Of a stretch of 64,000 nucleotides of DNA, positions 8,281 through 16,063 are shown piece after piece (positions within the stretch are counted from its first letter, which is position 1; each line of letters starts with the position of its first letter). This stretch comes from Amycolatopsis dendrobii. GTDB taxonomy: Bacteria; Actinomycetota; Actinomycetes; Mycobacteriales; Pseudonocardiaceae. The position numbers and the translations under genes were made by a program. The notes beneath the pieces were generated by a model. It saw nothing but the letters and a program-made list of their open reading frames with translations, had not been told where the DNA came from and did no database searches. The DNA is taken from the NCBI RefSeq assembly GCF_014145675.1, contig NZ_JACGZW010000010.1:1-64000 (forward strand), read 5' to 3'.

Positions 8281-9824
8281 ACGGGCGCCTCCGCGGAGGT
8301 GTTGAGCAGGCGCGGCAGGGCATCCGCGAGCGGGACCTCCGACGAGGAATGCCAGCCGACGATGGCGTCCGGCCGAAGCAGCAGCGCACCGTCCGCAGGC
8401 AGTTCCGTCTCGGCCAGCCACGCCTCGTCCGAGACGGAAACGAGGCGGAGGCCCAGCCGGCCGGCTTCGGCTGCCCACCGGGTGCTGTCCGGTCCGCAAA
8501 GCAATACGAAGCCAGGTACCGCCAAGTCCACTGTGGACGTCGAGGCGTCGAGCCAAGCGTGCGGCACCCGGGTGCCCGGGCGGCCGGCTGGGTCGTACCG
8601 GTCCTCCGGGGCGGGACCGCGTCCGTCCGGGACGAAGGCGCCGCGTTCGTACTGCACGCCGAACAACGCGGCGAGCGGGTCGATGCGCGGCGCGTCGTCG
8701 CTGGTGATCGAGGCGAGCATGGTGCCGAGATGGCCGCTGGCCATGCTGGAGAACTCCGCTGTCGCGTACCCGATCGGGTACCGCTCGGCGTGATAGGTGT
8801 CGAGCAGGGCGGGCGTCGCCGTGCCGGCCAATACCGCGGCGAGCTTCCAGGCGAGGTTGGCAACGTCCGCGATCGCGGTATTCGCGCCGGCGGCGGCCAT
8901 CGGCGGCATCGCGTGCGCGGCGTCGCCGGCCAGGAAGACCCGCCCGGAGGAGAACCGGTCGGCGACGTACATCCCCGACTCCCAGTGCATCCGGCTGAGC
9001 ACTTCGACCTCGAGGTCCGGCACGCCGACGACGGTGCGCAGCAATTCCCGCCAGCCGTCCTCGCCCAGGGAATCCGAACCGGGGAAGTCGGAGGTGGAGA
9101 AGAGCCACCGGTCGGTGCCGTTGACCGACACGAACGCGCCGGAGGCGGCCGGGTTTTCGATCCGGCACAGGTTGAACGGTTTGTCCCGGACGAGCTCGGC
9201 GAGGTCGGCGCGGAAGCAGACGTCGAGGTTGTCGGCCAGGTGCCCGTGCCCGCTGCGCGGAATCCCGAGCGCGGTGCGGATCGGACTGCGCGCGCCGTCC
9301 GCCGCGATCAGATAGTCGGCGCTGACCTGGTACGGCTCGCCGTCGGCCGGGCGCAGGTGGGCGGTGATCCCAGCATCGTCCTGTTCGAACGACACCAGCT
9401 CGGTGCCGAAGCGAACCGACACGCCCCGCTCGATCGCGGCCTGCCGCAGCACCGGTTCCAGCACGTCCTGCGGGCACAACACGCTTGGCGCTGGGCTGAG
9501 GTCGGGCATTTTGCCGTGTTGGACGAGCCGTTCGCGCAGGGTTTCGGTGACCTCCGGCCAGGTCGCGTCGGCCAGTGTGGTGCCGGAGAGCATTCCGGTG
9601 AACGACGCGAGCGGTGCGCTGGCTTGCTCGACCTGGTCCATGATGCCGAGCCAGCGGAACACCTCGGTGCTGCGCGGGTTGAACCGGCGTGCTTTCGGCT
9701 GCGGGGACGTGCCGGCGTGCTTCTCGACGAGCACCGGCGCTACTCCCTCGCGGTGCAGCAGCAGTGCCGCGGTGAGTCCGGCGATCCCTCCGCCGCAGAT
9801 CAGAACAGGAATTCGGGCAGTCAT
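8277..9824 (-). CDS. FAD-dependent aromatic-type monooxygenase
   Basis: A 515-residue class A flavoprotein hydroxylase. The N-terminal dinucleotide motif CGGGIAGLTAAL (residues 10-21) binds FAD; VFLAGDAAHAMPP near residue 290 is the FAD ribityl motif. The C-terminal ~110 residues match the thioredoxin-like tail of PheA/TfdB/MhpA-type enzymes. Such enzymes hydroxylate phenolic or polyketide substrates with NAD(P)H and O2; some inactivate antibiotics. The substrate is not evident. It is divergent from a TetR regulator across a 95-bp region with three palindromes, so induction by the substrate or a related ligand is likely. Confidence 0.85.
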   Translation of the reverse strand: MTARIPVLICGGGIAGLTAALLLHREGVAPVLVEKHAGTSPQPKARRFNPRSTEVFRWLGIMDQVEQASAPLASFTGMLSGTTLADATWPEVTETLRERLVQHGKMPDLSPAPSVLCPQDVLEPVLRQAAIERGVSVRFGTELVSFEQDDAGITAHLRPADGEPYQVSADYLIAADGARSPIRTALGIPRSGHGHLADNLDVCFRADLAELVRDKPFNLCRIENPAASGAFVSVNGTDRWLFSTSDFPGSDSLGEDGWRELLRTVVGVPDLEVEVLSRMHWESGMYVADRFSSGRVFLAGDAAHAMPPMAAAGANTAIADVANLAWKLAAVLAGTATPALLDTYHAERYPIGYATAEFSSMASGHLGTMLASITSDDAPRIDPLAALFGVQYERGAFVPDGRGPAPEDRYDPAGRPGTRVPHAWLDASTSTVDLAVPGFVLLCGPDSTRWAAEAGRLGLRLVSVSDEAWLAETELPADGALLLRPDAIVGWHSSSEVPLADALPRLLNTSAEAPV

Positions 9825-9843
9825 CTCATAACCCCCAGGGTCG

Positions 9844-9892
9844 TGTACGTCGTACATCTTGTGTACGTTGTACATGACGATGTACTGTGTAC
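9844..9892. promoter_or_regulatory. Three operator-like palindromes between monooxygenase and TetR genes
   Basis: TGTACGTCGTACA (9844-9856), TGTACGTTGTACA (9862-9874) and TGTACTGTGTAC (9881-9892) are near-perfect palindromes spaced 18 and 19 bases apart, i.e. on nearly successive helical turns. They fill the divergent intergenic region and are the obvious binding sites for the TetR regulator at 9920. Confidence 0.75.
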
Positions 9893-9919
9893 GCAAGCGG
9901 GCTGGAGACAGGGAGATGA

Positions 9920-10903
9920 ATGGGAGATCAAGGGCCGACACCGCCGATTTGGCTGTTGCCTGAGCCGCCGGAACGCGGATGGGGTCTCGGACGAGTCGAC
10001 ATCGTCAACGCGGCCGTGCGGCTGGCCGACCACGGCGGCGCGGAGGCGCTCACGATGCGGGCAGTGGCGAAGGAGCTGGGCGCGTCCACACCGATGTCGC
10101 TGTACCGCTACGTGCACAGCAAAGACGGTCTGGTGGACCTGATGCTGGACCTGGCGAACGCCGAGGTGCGCACCCCGGAAGTCCCGGGCGAGGACTGGCG
10201 GGGCGAACTGACGGCCGTCGCGGTCGACACGTGGGCGATGACGAAACGGCATCCGTGGTACGCGCGGCTCGTGCACCAGCGACCTCCGGCGGGGCCGAAC
10301 GCGAGCCGGCGGACCGAGTTCGTGCTGGCGACGTTCGACCGGCTGGGCCAGGACCTCGCGTCGGCGCTCGGGTACGCGCGGCTGCTCGACGGGTACGTCA
10401 CCGGTCAGGCGCTGCAGTGGGCGGAAGAGCGGGCGATGTGGCAGCGCAACGCGTTCGTCGACGTGGTGGACGTGCAGCGGCAGGCGCGGGCTTGGTTCGG
10501 CGACGTCGTGTCGGAGGACGGGCCGTATCCGTTGCTCGTCCGGGTGCTGGAGAGCTTTCTGGCGGAGCGGCACGACGCGGCGGGCGAGACCGATGAGACT
10601 GGTGAGGTCAGTGCGGACGGTGGTGGACCGGACGCCGAGCCGGACTCATCTGGCCGGGTGGCTGGCATGCAGGGCGCTCGGCCGGGTGCGGAAGCGGTCG
10701 GCGCCGGGCGGGTCGCCGAGGCGGACCGCGAGAGTGCCGCGGCTGGTCGGGCGGTCGGGTCAGACCAGGCGGTCTCGGGCCGGGCACCGGACGCGCACGC
10801 TGTCGCTGACGCGCGGAACGTGGCTGAGGCCGCGGCTGAGGACGCGCAGTTCGAGCTCGGCCTCGAATGTCTGCTGGACGGCATCGCCGCGCGGCTCCGC
10901 TAG
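9920..10903 (+). CDS. TetR family regulator with an internal low-complexity insertion
   Basis: A 327-residue protein, long for TetR. Residues about 24-70 form the HTH (AVRLADHGGAEALTMRAVAK then LGASTPMSLYRYVHSKDGL); residues 75-220 resemble the TetR_C ligand domain of Tet-type repressors. Residues about 224-305 are a low-complexity stretch rich in Gly, Ala, Asp and Glu that interrupts the fold just before the final helix (AQFELGLECLLDGIAARLR). The start ATG at 9920 follows GGGAG. It should repress the divergent FAD monooxygenase and itself through sites at 9844-9892. Whether the insertion is tolerated is unknown. Confidence 0.85.
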   Translation: MGDQGPTPPIWLLPEPPERGWGLGRVDIVNAAVRLADHGGAEALTMRAVAKELGASTPMSLYRYVHSKDGLVDLMLDLANAEVRTPEVPGEDWRGELTAVAVDTWAMTKRHPWYARLVHQRPPAGPNASRRTEFVLATFDRLGQDLASALGYARLLDGYVTGQALQWAEERAMWQRNAFVDVVDVQRQARAWFGDVVSEDGPYPLLVRVLESFLAERHDAAGETDETGEVSADGGGPDAEPDSSGRVAGMQGARPGAEAVGAGRVAEADRESAAAGRAVGSDQAVSGRAPDAHAVADARNVAEAAAEDAQFELGLECLLDGIAARLR

Positions 10904-10938
10904 GTTGGTCGCCTGGACCGGCTGCCGGGGAGGTCGAC

Positions 10939-11322
10939 GTGAAGTTTCTGCTGACGATGCACATGAACCCCGAGGTATGGGAGGGACTGAGCGAGGAGAC
11001 CCGACAGGAGGTGATGGACGGGCACGCTGACTTCATCGCCAAGATCCGCGCGTCCGGCGAGATGATCAACACGCAGGCGCTCGGCGGGCCGGAGGACAGC
11101 GCGGTCGTGCGGGTGCGCGGCGGGGTGCCTGCGGTCACCGACGGCCCGTACGCGGAGTCGAAGGAGTTCCTCGCCGGGTTCTACCTGGTCGACTGCGCGA
11201 GCCGCGACCGCGCGCTGGAGGTCGCCGCGATGATTCCCGACGCGGGGATCGACGGGCTCGGCATCGAGGTCCGGCCGGTCGTGTTCTTCGCTGACGCGGA
11301 AACCGAGTCCGGCCTCGGCTGA
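10939..11322 (+). CDS. YCII/DGPF-domain protein partnered with an ECF sigma factor
   Basis: A 127-residue YCII-related protein with the DGP(F/Y) signature, here DGPYAESKE at residues 68-76. GTG at 10939 is chosen because GGGGAGG lies 6 bases upstream. Its stop overlaps the start of the following sigma factor (TGATG). DGPF proteins are the standard genomic partner of ECF42-group sigma factors; their biochemical role is not known, and some are predicted dehydratase- or isomerase-like. The pair is probably co-translated. Confidence 0.82.
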   Translation: MKFLLTMHMNPEVWEGLSEETRQEVMDGHADFIAKIRASGEMINTQALGGPEDSAVVRVRGGVPAVTDGPYAESKEFLAGFYLVDCASRDRALEVAAMIPDAGIDGLGIEVRPVVFFADAETESGLG

Positions 11323-12566
11323 TGGCGGACGTCGGCGAGCTGCTCCGGCCGCTCGTGCCGCAGGTGCTCGGGACTCTCGTGCGGCGGTACGGGCAGTTCG
11401 AGGCGTGCGAGGACGCGGTCCAGGAGGCGCTGGTCGCGGCGGTCGAGCAGTGGTCGGCAGGCGAGGTGCCGGACAACCCGCGCGCGTGGCTGCTCACGGT
11501 GGCGACGCGGCGGCTAACCGACCTATGGCGCAGCGAGAGCGCTCGGCGGCGGCGCGAAGAAACCGTTGCGGTGCAGGACGTCGCGCTGACCGCGGTCGTG
11601 CCCGGGCCTGAGGACGAGCAGGTGCCGGAACAGGACGACACGCTGACGTTGCTGTTCCTGTGCTGCCATCCGGCGGTTACGCCCAGCTCGCAGGTCGCGT
11701 TGACGCTGCGCGCGGTCGGCGGGCTGACGACGGCCGAGATAGCGCGCGCGTTCCTCGTGCCGGAAGGCACCATGGCGCGTCGGATCACGCGGGCGAAGGA
11801 AAGCGTCGCGGCGGCCGGGTCGGCCTTCACACCTCCGTCCGCCGAGGATTGGCCGGCTCGGCTGCAGGTTGTCTTGCATGTGCTGTACCTGATTTTCAAC
11901 GAGGGATACACCGCGACGTCAGGCGAGGAATTGCACCGGGCAGAGTTGTCCGAGGAAGCGATCCGGCTGACCCGTGCCGTCCATGGGTTGCTTCCGGACG
12001 ACGGCGAGGTCGCTGGACTGCTCGCGCTCATGCTGCTCACCGACGCGCGACGGCCGGCGCGCACCGGGCCCGACGGGGCGTTGACGCCGCTCGCCGAACA
12101 GGACCGTCGACAGTGGACGGTGCCGTTGATCGTCGAGGGCCTGGAATTGGTGAACCGGGTGCTGGGGCAAGGTCCGGTGGGGCCGTACCAGGTGCAAGCT
12201 GCCATCGCGGCGCTGCACGACCAGGCGGCAGGAACCGATTCCACTGACTGGGCGCAGATCCTGGAGTTGTACGGCCTGCTCGAACAACTCGCGCCCGGCC
12301 CTGTGACGACGCTCAACCGGGCGATCGCGGTCGCGATGGTTCACGGCCCGGAGAAAGCGCTGGCGCTGCTCGCCACCCTTGAGGACGACGCGCGCCTGAA
12401 ACAGGGCCACCGGCTCGACGCGGTTCGTGCGCATCTGCTCGAACTCGCCGGCGATCCCGCAGGTGCGCACGAGCACTACCTGCGTGCGGCGAAACGGACG
12501 AGCAGCATGCCCGAACGCCGATATCTCCAGGCGAAGGCGGCGAAGTTCCTTCCGCGCGGAAAGTAA
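11322..12566 (+). CDS. ECF sigma factor of the DGPF-associated (ECF42-like) group
   Basis: A 414-residue protein. Residues 1-75 carry sigma region 2 (CEDAVQEALVAAVEQWSAG, then NPRAWLLTVATRRLTDLWRS), residues about 110-165 region 4 (LTTAEIARAFLVPEGTMARR). A C-terminal extension of ~230 residues (from about 180) begins with VVLHVLYLIFNEGYTATSGE and contains TPR-like helices, typical of ECF42. There is no anti-sigma gene beside it; in this group the extension itself is thought to modulate activity. It is translationally coupled to the DGPF gene (TGATG overlap). Confidence 0.88.
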   Translation: MADVGELLRPLVPQVLGTLVRRYGQFEACEDAVQEALVAAVEQWSAGEVPDNPRAWLLTVATRRLTDLWRSESARRRREETVAVQDVALTAVVPGPEDEQVPEQDDTLTLLFLCCHPAVTPSSQVALTLRAVGGLTTAEIARAFLVPEGTMARRITRAKESVAAAGSAFTPPSAEDWPARLQVVLHVLYLIFNEGYTATSGEELHRAELSEEAIRLTRAVHGLLPDDGEVAGLLALMLLTDARRPARTGPDGALTPLAEQDRRQWTVPLIVEGLELVNRVLGQGPVGPYQVQAAIAALHDQAAGTDSTDWAQILELYGLLEQLAPGPVTTLNRAIAVAMVHGPEKALALLATLEDDARLKQGHRLDAVRAHLLELAGDPAGAHEHYLRAAKRTSSMPERRYLQAKAAKFLPRGK

Positions 12567-12576
12567 GCGGGTTGGC

Positions 12577-12670
12577 CGGTCTGGCGGGTTGGCCGGCTCG
12601 CGGGTCGGTCGGGCTGGTGGAGTGGTCGGCTGGCCGGTCTGGCGGGTTGCCTGGCCAGTTGGCGGGTGGA
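12577..12670. repeat. Short degenerate tandem repeats after the sigma factor gene
   Basis: The ~296-base gap between 12566 and 12863 opens with overlapping copies of GGCCGGTCTGGCGGGTTG (for example near 12576 and 12633) mixed with GGTCGGTCGGGCTGG variants. No promoter or gene is visible; from 12671 to 12862 I see nothing recognisable. Confidence 0.6.
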
Positions 12671-12862
12671 GCCTCAGACGGACGGTTAGTTCGGTGAGGA
12701 GCGGATTGACCGGCTGAGGTGACGGAAACCGCCCCTGCCAATGCCTCTCGCGCGTGGGCCGTGGGCGGTCGATCCGGCCGGGGAGGGTTGGCTGGGCGAG
12801 CCTTGCAGAGAGGGGCGGAGCGTGCCGGAGGACTCGGGGATTCCGGAACGGAACAGGCCGGG

Positions 12863-13342
12863 TCAAGCAGCAGGGTTGGTGCGTTCCAGGAGGAAGACCC
12901 GGATTTCGCGGTGGGCGGCGCGTTCGGCGTAGCGGTCGTAGGCCGGCCAGTAGGAGGCGACGGCGTCCCACATTTCCTGTCGTTCGGCGTCTTTCAGGAG
13001 GCGGCCTCGGACTGGCACCGTGCGGCCGTGGACGGAGACTGTCGCGTCGGGGCGGGACAGGAGGTTTGCGGTCCAGGCGGGGTGGTGTTCGCCGCCCCAG
13101 TTGGAGCCGATCACTACGTATCCGCCGGAGCGTTCGACGTACAGCAGCGGGACCTGGCGTGGCTCGCCGGAGGTGCGGCCGATCGTGGTGAGCAGGAGGG
13201 TGCGCAATCCGACTGCCGCGCCTACGCCCAGGCGGCCGCCGCTGATGCGGAGGAGCAGGCGGTCGGCGGGCATCATCGCTTGGCCGAACGCGGCGAATGC
13301 CTTGCTGCGGCCCACCCCGGCGAACATCCTGCGCAATTCCAT
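12863..13342 (-). CDS. F420-dependent nitroreductase (Ddn/DUF385) family protein
   Basis: A 159-residue split-barrel protein. It shows LLLTTIGRTSGEPRQVPLLY and the Y-V-IGSNWGGEHHPAW-NLLSRPDATV block characteristic of deazaflavin (F420)-dependent nitroreductase family proteins, with the usual length. Such proteins reduce quinones or other substrates using F420H2. ATG at 13342 is the start of the conserved region; longer upstream readings only extend into tandem repeats. It is isolated, with repeats on both sides. Confidence 0.82.
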   Translation of the reverse strand: MELRRMFAGVGRSKAFAAFGQAMMPADRLLLRISGGRLGVGAAVGLRTLLLTTIGRTSGEPRQVPLLYVERSGGYVVIGSNWGGEHHPAWTANLLSRPDATVSVHGRTVPVRGRLLKDAERQEMWDAVASYWPAYDRYAERAAHREIRVFLLERTNPAA

Positions 13343-13369
13343 GGGGCGCAGCCTACGGGGCGGCAAGGG

Positions 13370-13800
13370 GCCGGTTGGGCGGCGGCTTGGGCGGACGAGG
13401 CGGCGAGGGGGCCAGGCGACAGCTTGAGGGGACGGCGCGGGGATGTGACGAGGGGCGAGGGCTAGCGGGGCGGCAGCTTGAGCGGACGGTGCGGCGACGT
13501 GACGCTGGCGGGGCGGCGGCTTGAGCGGGCGAGGCGGTGAGGGTGCGAGGCGGCAGCTTGTGGGGAGGGCGCGGGGATATGGCGAGGTGGCAGCTTGTGG
13601 GGAGGGCGCGGGGATATGGCGAGGTGGCAGCTTGTGGGGAGGGCGCGGGGATATGGCGAGGTGGCAGCTTGTGGGGAGGGCGCGGGGATGCGGCGAGGCA
13701 GCAGCTTGAGGGGACGGCGCGGGATATGGCGAGGGGGGAGGCTGGCGAGGCAGCGGCTTGAATGGACGGTGCAGGCGGGGCGGCAGTCGTGCGGGCGTGG
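13370..13800. repeat. Minisatellite: 37-bp exact tandem repeat in a longer decayed array
   Basis: The unit begins GCAGCTTGTGGGGAGGGCGC and continues GGGGATATGGCGAGGTG (37 bp). Unit starts fall at 13553, 13590, 13627, 13664 and 13701, each exactly 37 apart, and the middle copies are identical. Diverged units (GGCAGCTTGAGCGGACGG type) extend the array left to about 13370 and right to about 13800. Copies are directly adjacent with no unique spacers. No gene is seen from 13343 to 14062. Confidence 0.9.
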
Positions 13801-14062
13801 CCGGGCGGGACCGGTTGGCGAGCGGACGGGAGTTCGGGCGGCGATATGGCAAGTGGAGCGGGCGGAAGTGTGCCGAAGCCGGGCGGTGGGGGCCGATGGA
13901 ATGCCGTCGGTTCGCGCGCCGATCAACGTCTATGGCGGACAGACCTCGGAGGCGCTGATGGTTGGGCGGCGGCGGGAGGAACGTCAGCAGTTCGGCTGAG
14001 TCGCACAGCAGGCTGTCCGGTAAGGAATCGCACAGCGGGGAGGGCCGGAACGAGTCGAGGAG

Positions 14063-14797
14063 TCAGCGTCCGCTCGTGGTCAGTTTCAGGAGGGCGTCGG
14101 TCAGCGCGGCGGCGTGGTCCACCAGGTAGAAATGGCCGCCCGAGTAAGTGGTCAGGGTGAAATCGCCGCTTGTGTGGGACGACCAGGCTTGGACGTCGTC
14201 CACCGGGGCGTGCGGGTCGGCGTCTCCGGTGTGGGCGTGGATGGGTGCGGCTAGCGGGCCTGGGCTCGGGCGGTACGTCTCGACGGCCGTGTAGTCCGCG
14301 CGCAGGGCTGGGAGGAACAGTTCTCTCAACTCGGGATCTCGCAGCACCTTCGGGTCAGTGCCGGCCAAGCCTTCGATCTCGGACAGCAAACCGTCGTCGT
14401 CTTGGAGGTGGACTTGTTCGTTGACCAGGCGGGACGGGGCTCGGCGGCCGGAGACGACCACTGCTTCCGCGGGAGTGCCTCTTGACTCCAGGCGCAGCCC
14501 TACCTCGTAGGCAAGGGTCGCGCCCATGCTGTGGCCGAACAGGACTACCGGGAGGTCCAGCCACGCCAGGAGGGCTTGGGTGACGCCGTCTGCCAGTTCT
14601 TCGATGGTGCGCAGAGGCGGTTCGGACATTCGGTCCTGGCGGCCGGGGTATTGCACTGCCAGGACGTCGACGGCCGGGGACAGCGATTTCGACAGCGGGT
14701 GGAAGAACGGGGCTGCGCCGCCTGCGTGCGGGAGGCACACCACGCGGGCGGGGGCGTCGTCGGCGGGATGGAAGCGGCGTAGCCACGGGTCCGTCAT
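14063..14797 (-). CDS. Type II thioesterase (alpha/beta hydrolase)
   Basis: A 244-residue TEII. LPHAGGAAPFF at residues 22-32, the nucleophile elbow GHSMGAT at 88-94 (Ser90), an Asp in GDADPHAPV near 195 and the His of GGHFYLVD near 227 give the full catalytic triad layout. TEIIs clear misprimed or stalled acyl groups from carrier proteins of NRPS/PKS systems. No NRPS or PKS gene is in the window, so it is an orphan here. Length and motifs are typical. Confidence 0.88.
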   Translation of the reverse strand: MTDPWLRRFHPADDAPARVVCLPHAGGAAPFFHPLSKSLSPAVDVLAVQYPGRQDRMSEPPLRTIEELADGVTQALLAWLDLPVVLFGHSMGATLAYEVGLRLESRGTPAEAVVVSGRRAPSRLVNEQVHLQDDDGLLSEIEGLAGTDPKVLRDPELRELFLPALRADYTAVETYRPSPGPLAAPIHAHTGDADPHAPVDDVQAWSSHTSGDFTLTTYSGGHFYLVDHAAALTDALLKLTTSGR

Positions 14798-14823
14798 GCG
14801 GGCGATTTTACCGGGGAAGCCCG

Positions 14824-15984
14824 TCAGGAAAGGGGCAAGCGGCGGAATTCGATCTTCTCGTACGCGCTGGTGACGCCGGTTTCGAACAGGACTCCGACGG
14901 TGAAGCGGTCCGGTTGTACCAGGTCGGAGTAGCCGGCGGGGGCGTCGGCGAGAACGGTGGACGGTTGCCAGGTTTTGCCGCGGTCGGAGCTGGTCCTGAG
15001 TTGCATCGTGCGGCGGACCGACGGATCAGAGGGGCCGGAGTAGAGCAGGACGCGGCGGTCGGTCGTTTGCAGGACGCTGCCTTCTACCTTCGGGCCGGAC
15101 AGGGCCGGCTGCGCTTGGTAGGGGCGGGTCAGGGTGCGGCCGCCGTCGGTGCTGTAGGCGTCCAGGCGATGTTCGGGGGCTGAGCCTTGGTTGCGGCTCG
15201 AGAAATACACCGTGCCGTCGGGTAGTTCGGTGGCGGTGGTTTCGTTGGGGGCGAGGACGCCGTCGGTCGGGTCGTCGGTGAAGCCGATGTGCCAGGTGCG
15301 GCCGTTGTCGTCGCTGTAGAGGTCGTGGCCGCCGTAGTACTTGGCTTCGGTTCCCGCATCGGCGGAACCTGCGGGCGGGGCGCTGGAGTGGTTGGCGGGG
15401 ACGATGATTCGCCCGGCGTGGCGGCCGTGGCGGAGGAGGGTGGCGTGGCCGGGGGCGGTGGCGTACCAGCGCCAAGTTGACAGTTTTGTCGTGGCGGTGA
15501 TGTCACGGGCCTGGGTCCAGGTGCGGCCGTTGTCGGGGCTGCGTTGGACGAAAACCCGGCGGGTGTCCTGAGGGGACACGGTGCCGGACATGATGGCTTT
15601 CTCGCTGACGGGTCCGTTGTGGACAGTCAGCAGCACCAGGTCGCCGTTGCGGGCTGCGACGGGGGTCGGGTTGCCCGCGGTGGCTTCGCCGTTGCTGTCG
15701 ACTACGCGCAGGTCGCCCCAGGTGCAGCCGCCGTCGCGGGAGGTTTTGGCCACGGTCTGGATCGCGCCGGAATCACCGGGGGAGTCGCGGCGGCCTTCGG
15801 CGAAGGCGATCAGGGAGTTGTCCGCCGCGCGGACCGCCGCGGGGATGCGGAAGGTGTGGTAGCCCTCGGTGCCCGAGACGAACGGGGTCGACGACGTGCA
15901 GCCGCCGCGTGCGCTGGCCTGCGGGGCCGGGATGACGCTCAAGATCGTTGCGGCGAGCGCAAGCGTGACTGTTCTCGGGAGCAC
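14824..15984 (-). CDS. Secreted exo-alpha-sialidase (GH33-type)
   Basis: A 386-residue secreted protein: signal peptide at residues 1-25 (ends ASA), then a six-bladed propeller. The FRIP motif is at 45-48. Several Asp-box repeats are visible (SRDGGCTW, SPDNGRTW, SDDNGRTW, STDGGRTL, SSDRGKTW). This is the sialidase pattern, releasing terminal sialic acids outside the cell. Start is GTG at 15984 with a GAGAGG site upstream. A heptamer repeat in its promoter (16014-16034) suggests a dedicated regulator. No sialic acid catabolism genes are seen nearby. Confidence 0.88.
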   Translation of the reverse strand: MLPRTVTLALAATILSVIPAPQASARGGCTSSTPFVSGTEGYHTFRIPAAVRAADNSLIAFAEGRRDSPGDSGAIQTVAKTSRDGGCTWGDLRVVDSNGEATAGNPTPVAARNGDLVLLTVHNGPVSEKAIMSGTVSPQDTRRVFVQRSPDNGRTWTQARDITATTKLSTWRWYATAPGHATLLRHGRHAGRIIVPANHSSAPPAGSADAGTEAKYYGGHDLYSDDNGRTWHIGFTDDPTDGVLAPNETTATELPDGTVYFSSRNQGSAPEHRLDAYSTDGGRTLTRPYQAQPALSGPKVEGSVLQTTDRRVLLYSGPSDPSVRRTMQLRTSSDRGKTWQPSTVLADAPAGYSDLVQPDRFTVGVLFETGVTSAYEKIEFRRLPLS

Positions 15985-16013
15985 TGGGGGACCGCCTCTC
16001 GCTCCGGACGTGG

Positions 16014-16034
16014 GATGTCCGACGTCCTATGTCC
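16014..16034. promoter_or_regulatory. Three tandem heptamers upstream of the sialidase gene
   Basis: GATGTCC, GACGTCC and TATGTCC lie head to tail (16014-16020, 16021-16027, 16028-16034), about 30 bases before the sialidase GTG. The centre also contains the palindrome GACGTC. This looks like an operator for a repressor, identity unknown. Confidence 0.45.
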
Positions 16035-16063
16035 GAAGAACTTAGAGAGGCGGCCGCGCGGCG

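Noticed and set aside
8277..9824. Rifampicin monooxygenase
   Set aside because: It is in the same flavoprotein class, but nothing in the sequence singles out that substrate.
13553..13737. CRISPR-like array
   Set aside because: The 37-bp units touch each other directly, without unique spacers, and no cas gene is present.
13521..13999. Repeat-containing proteins rich in GGRGDMARWQL-type segments
   Set aside because: A by-product of the 37-bp repeat read in three frames; no start site or conserved flank.
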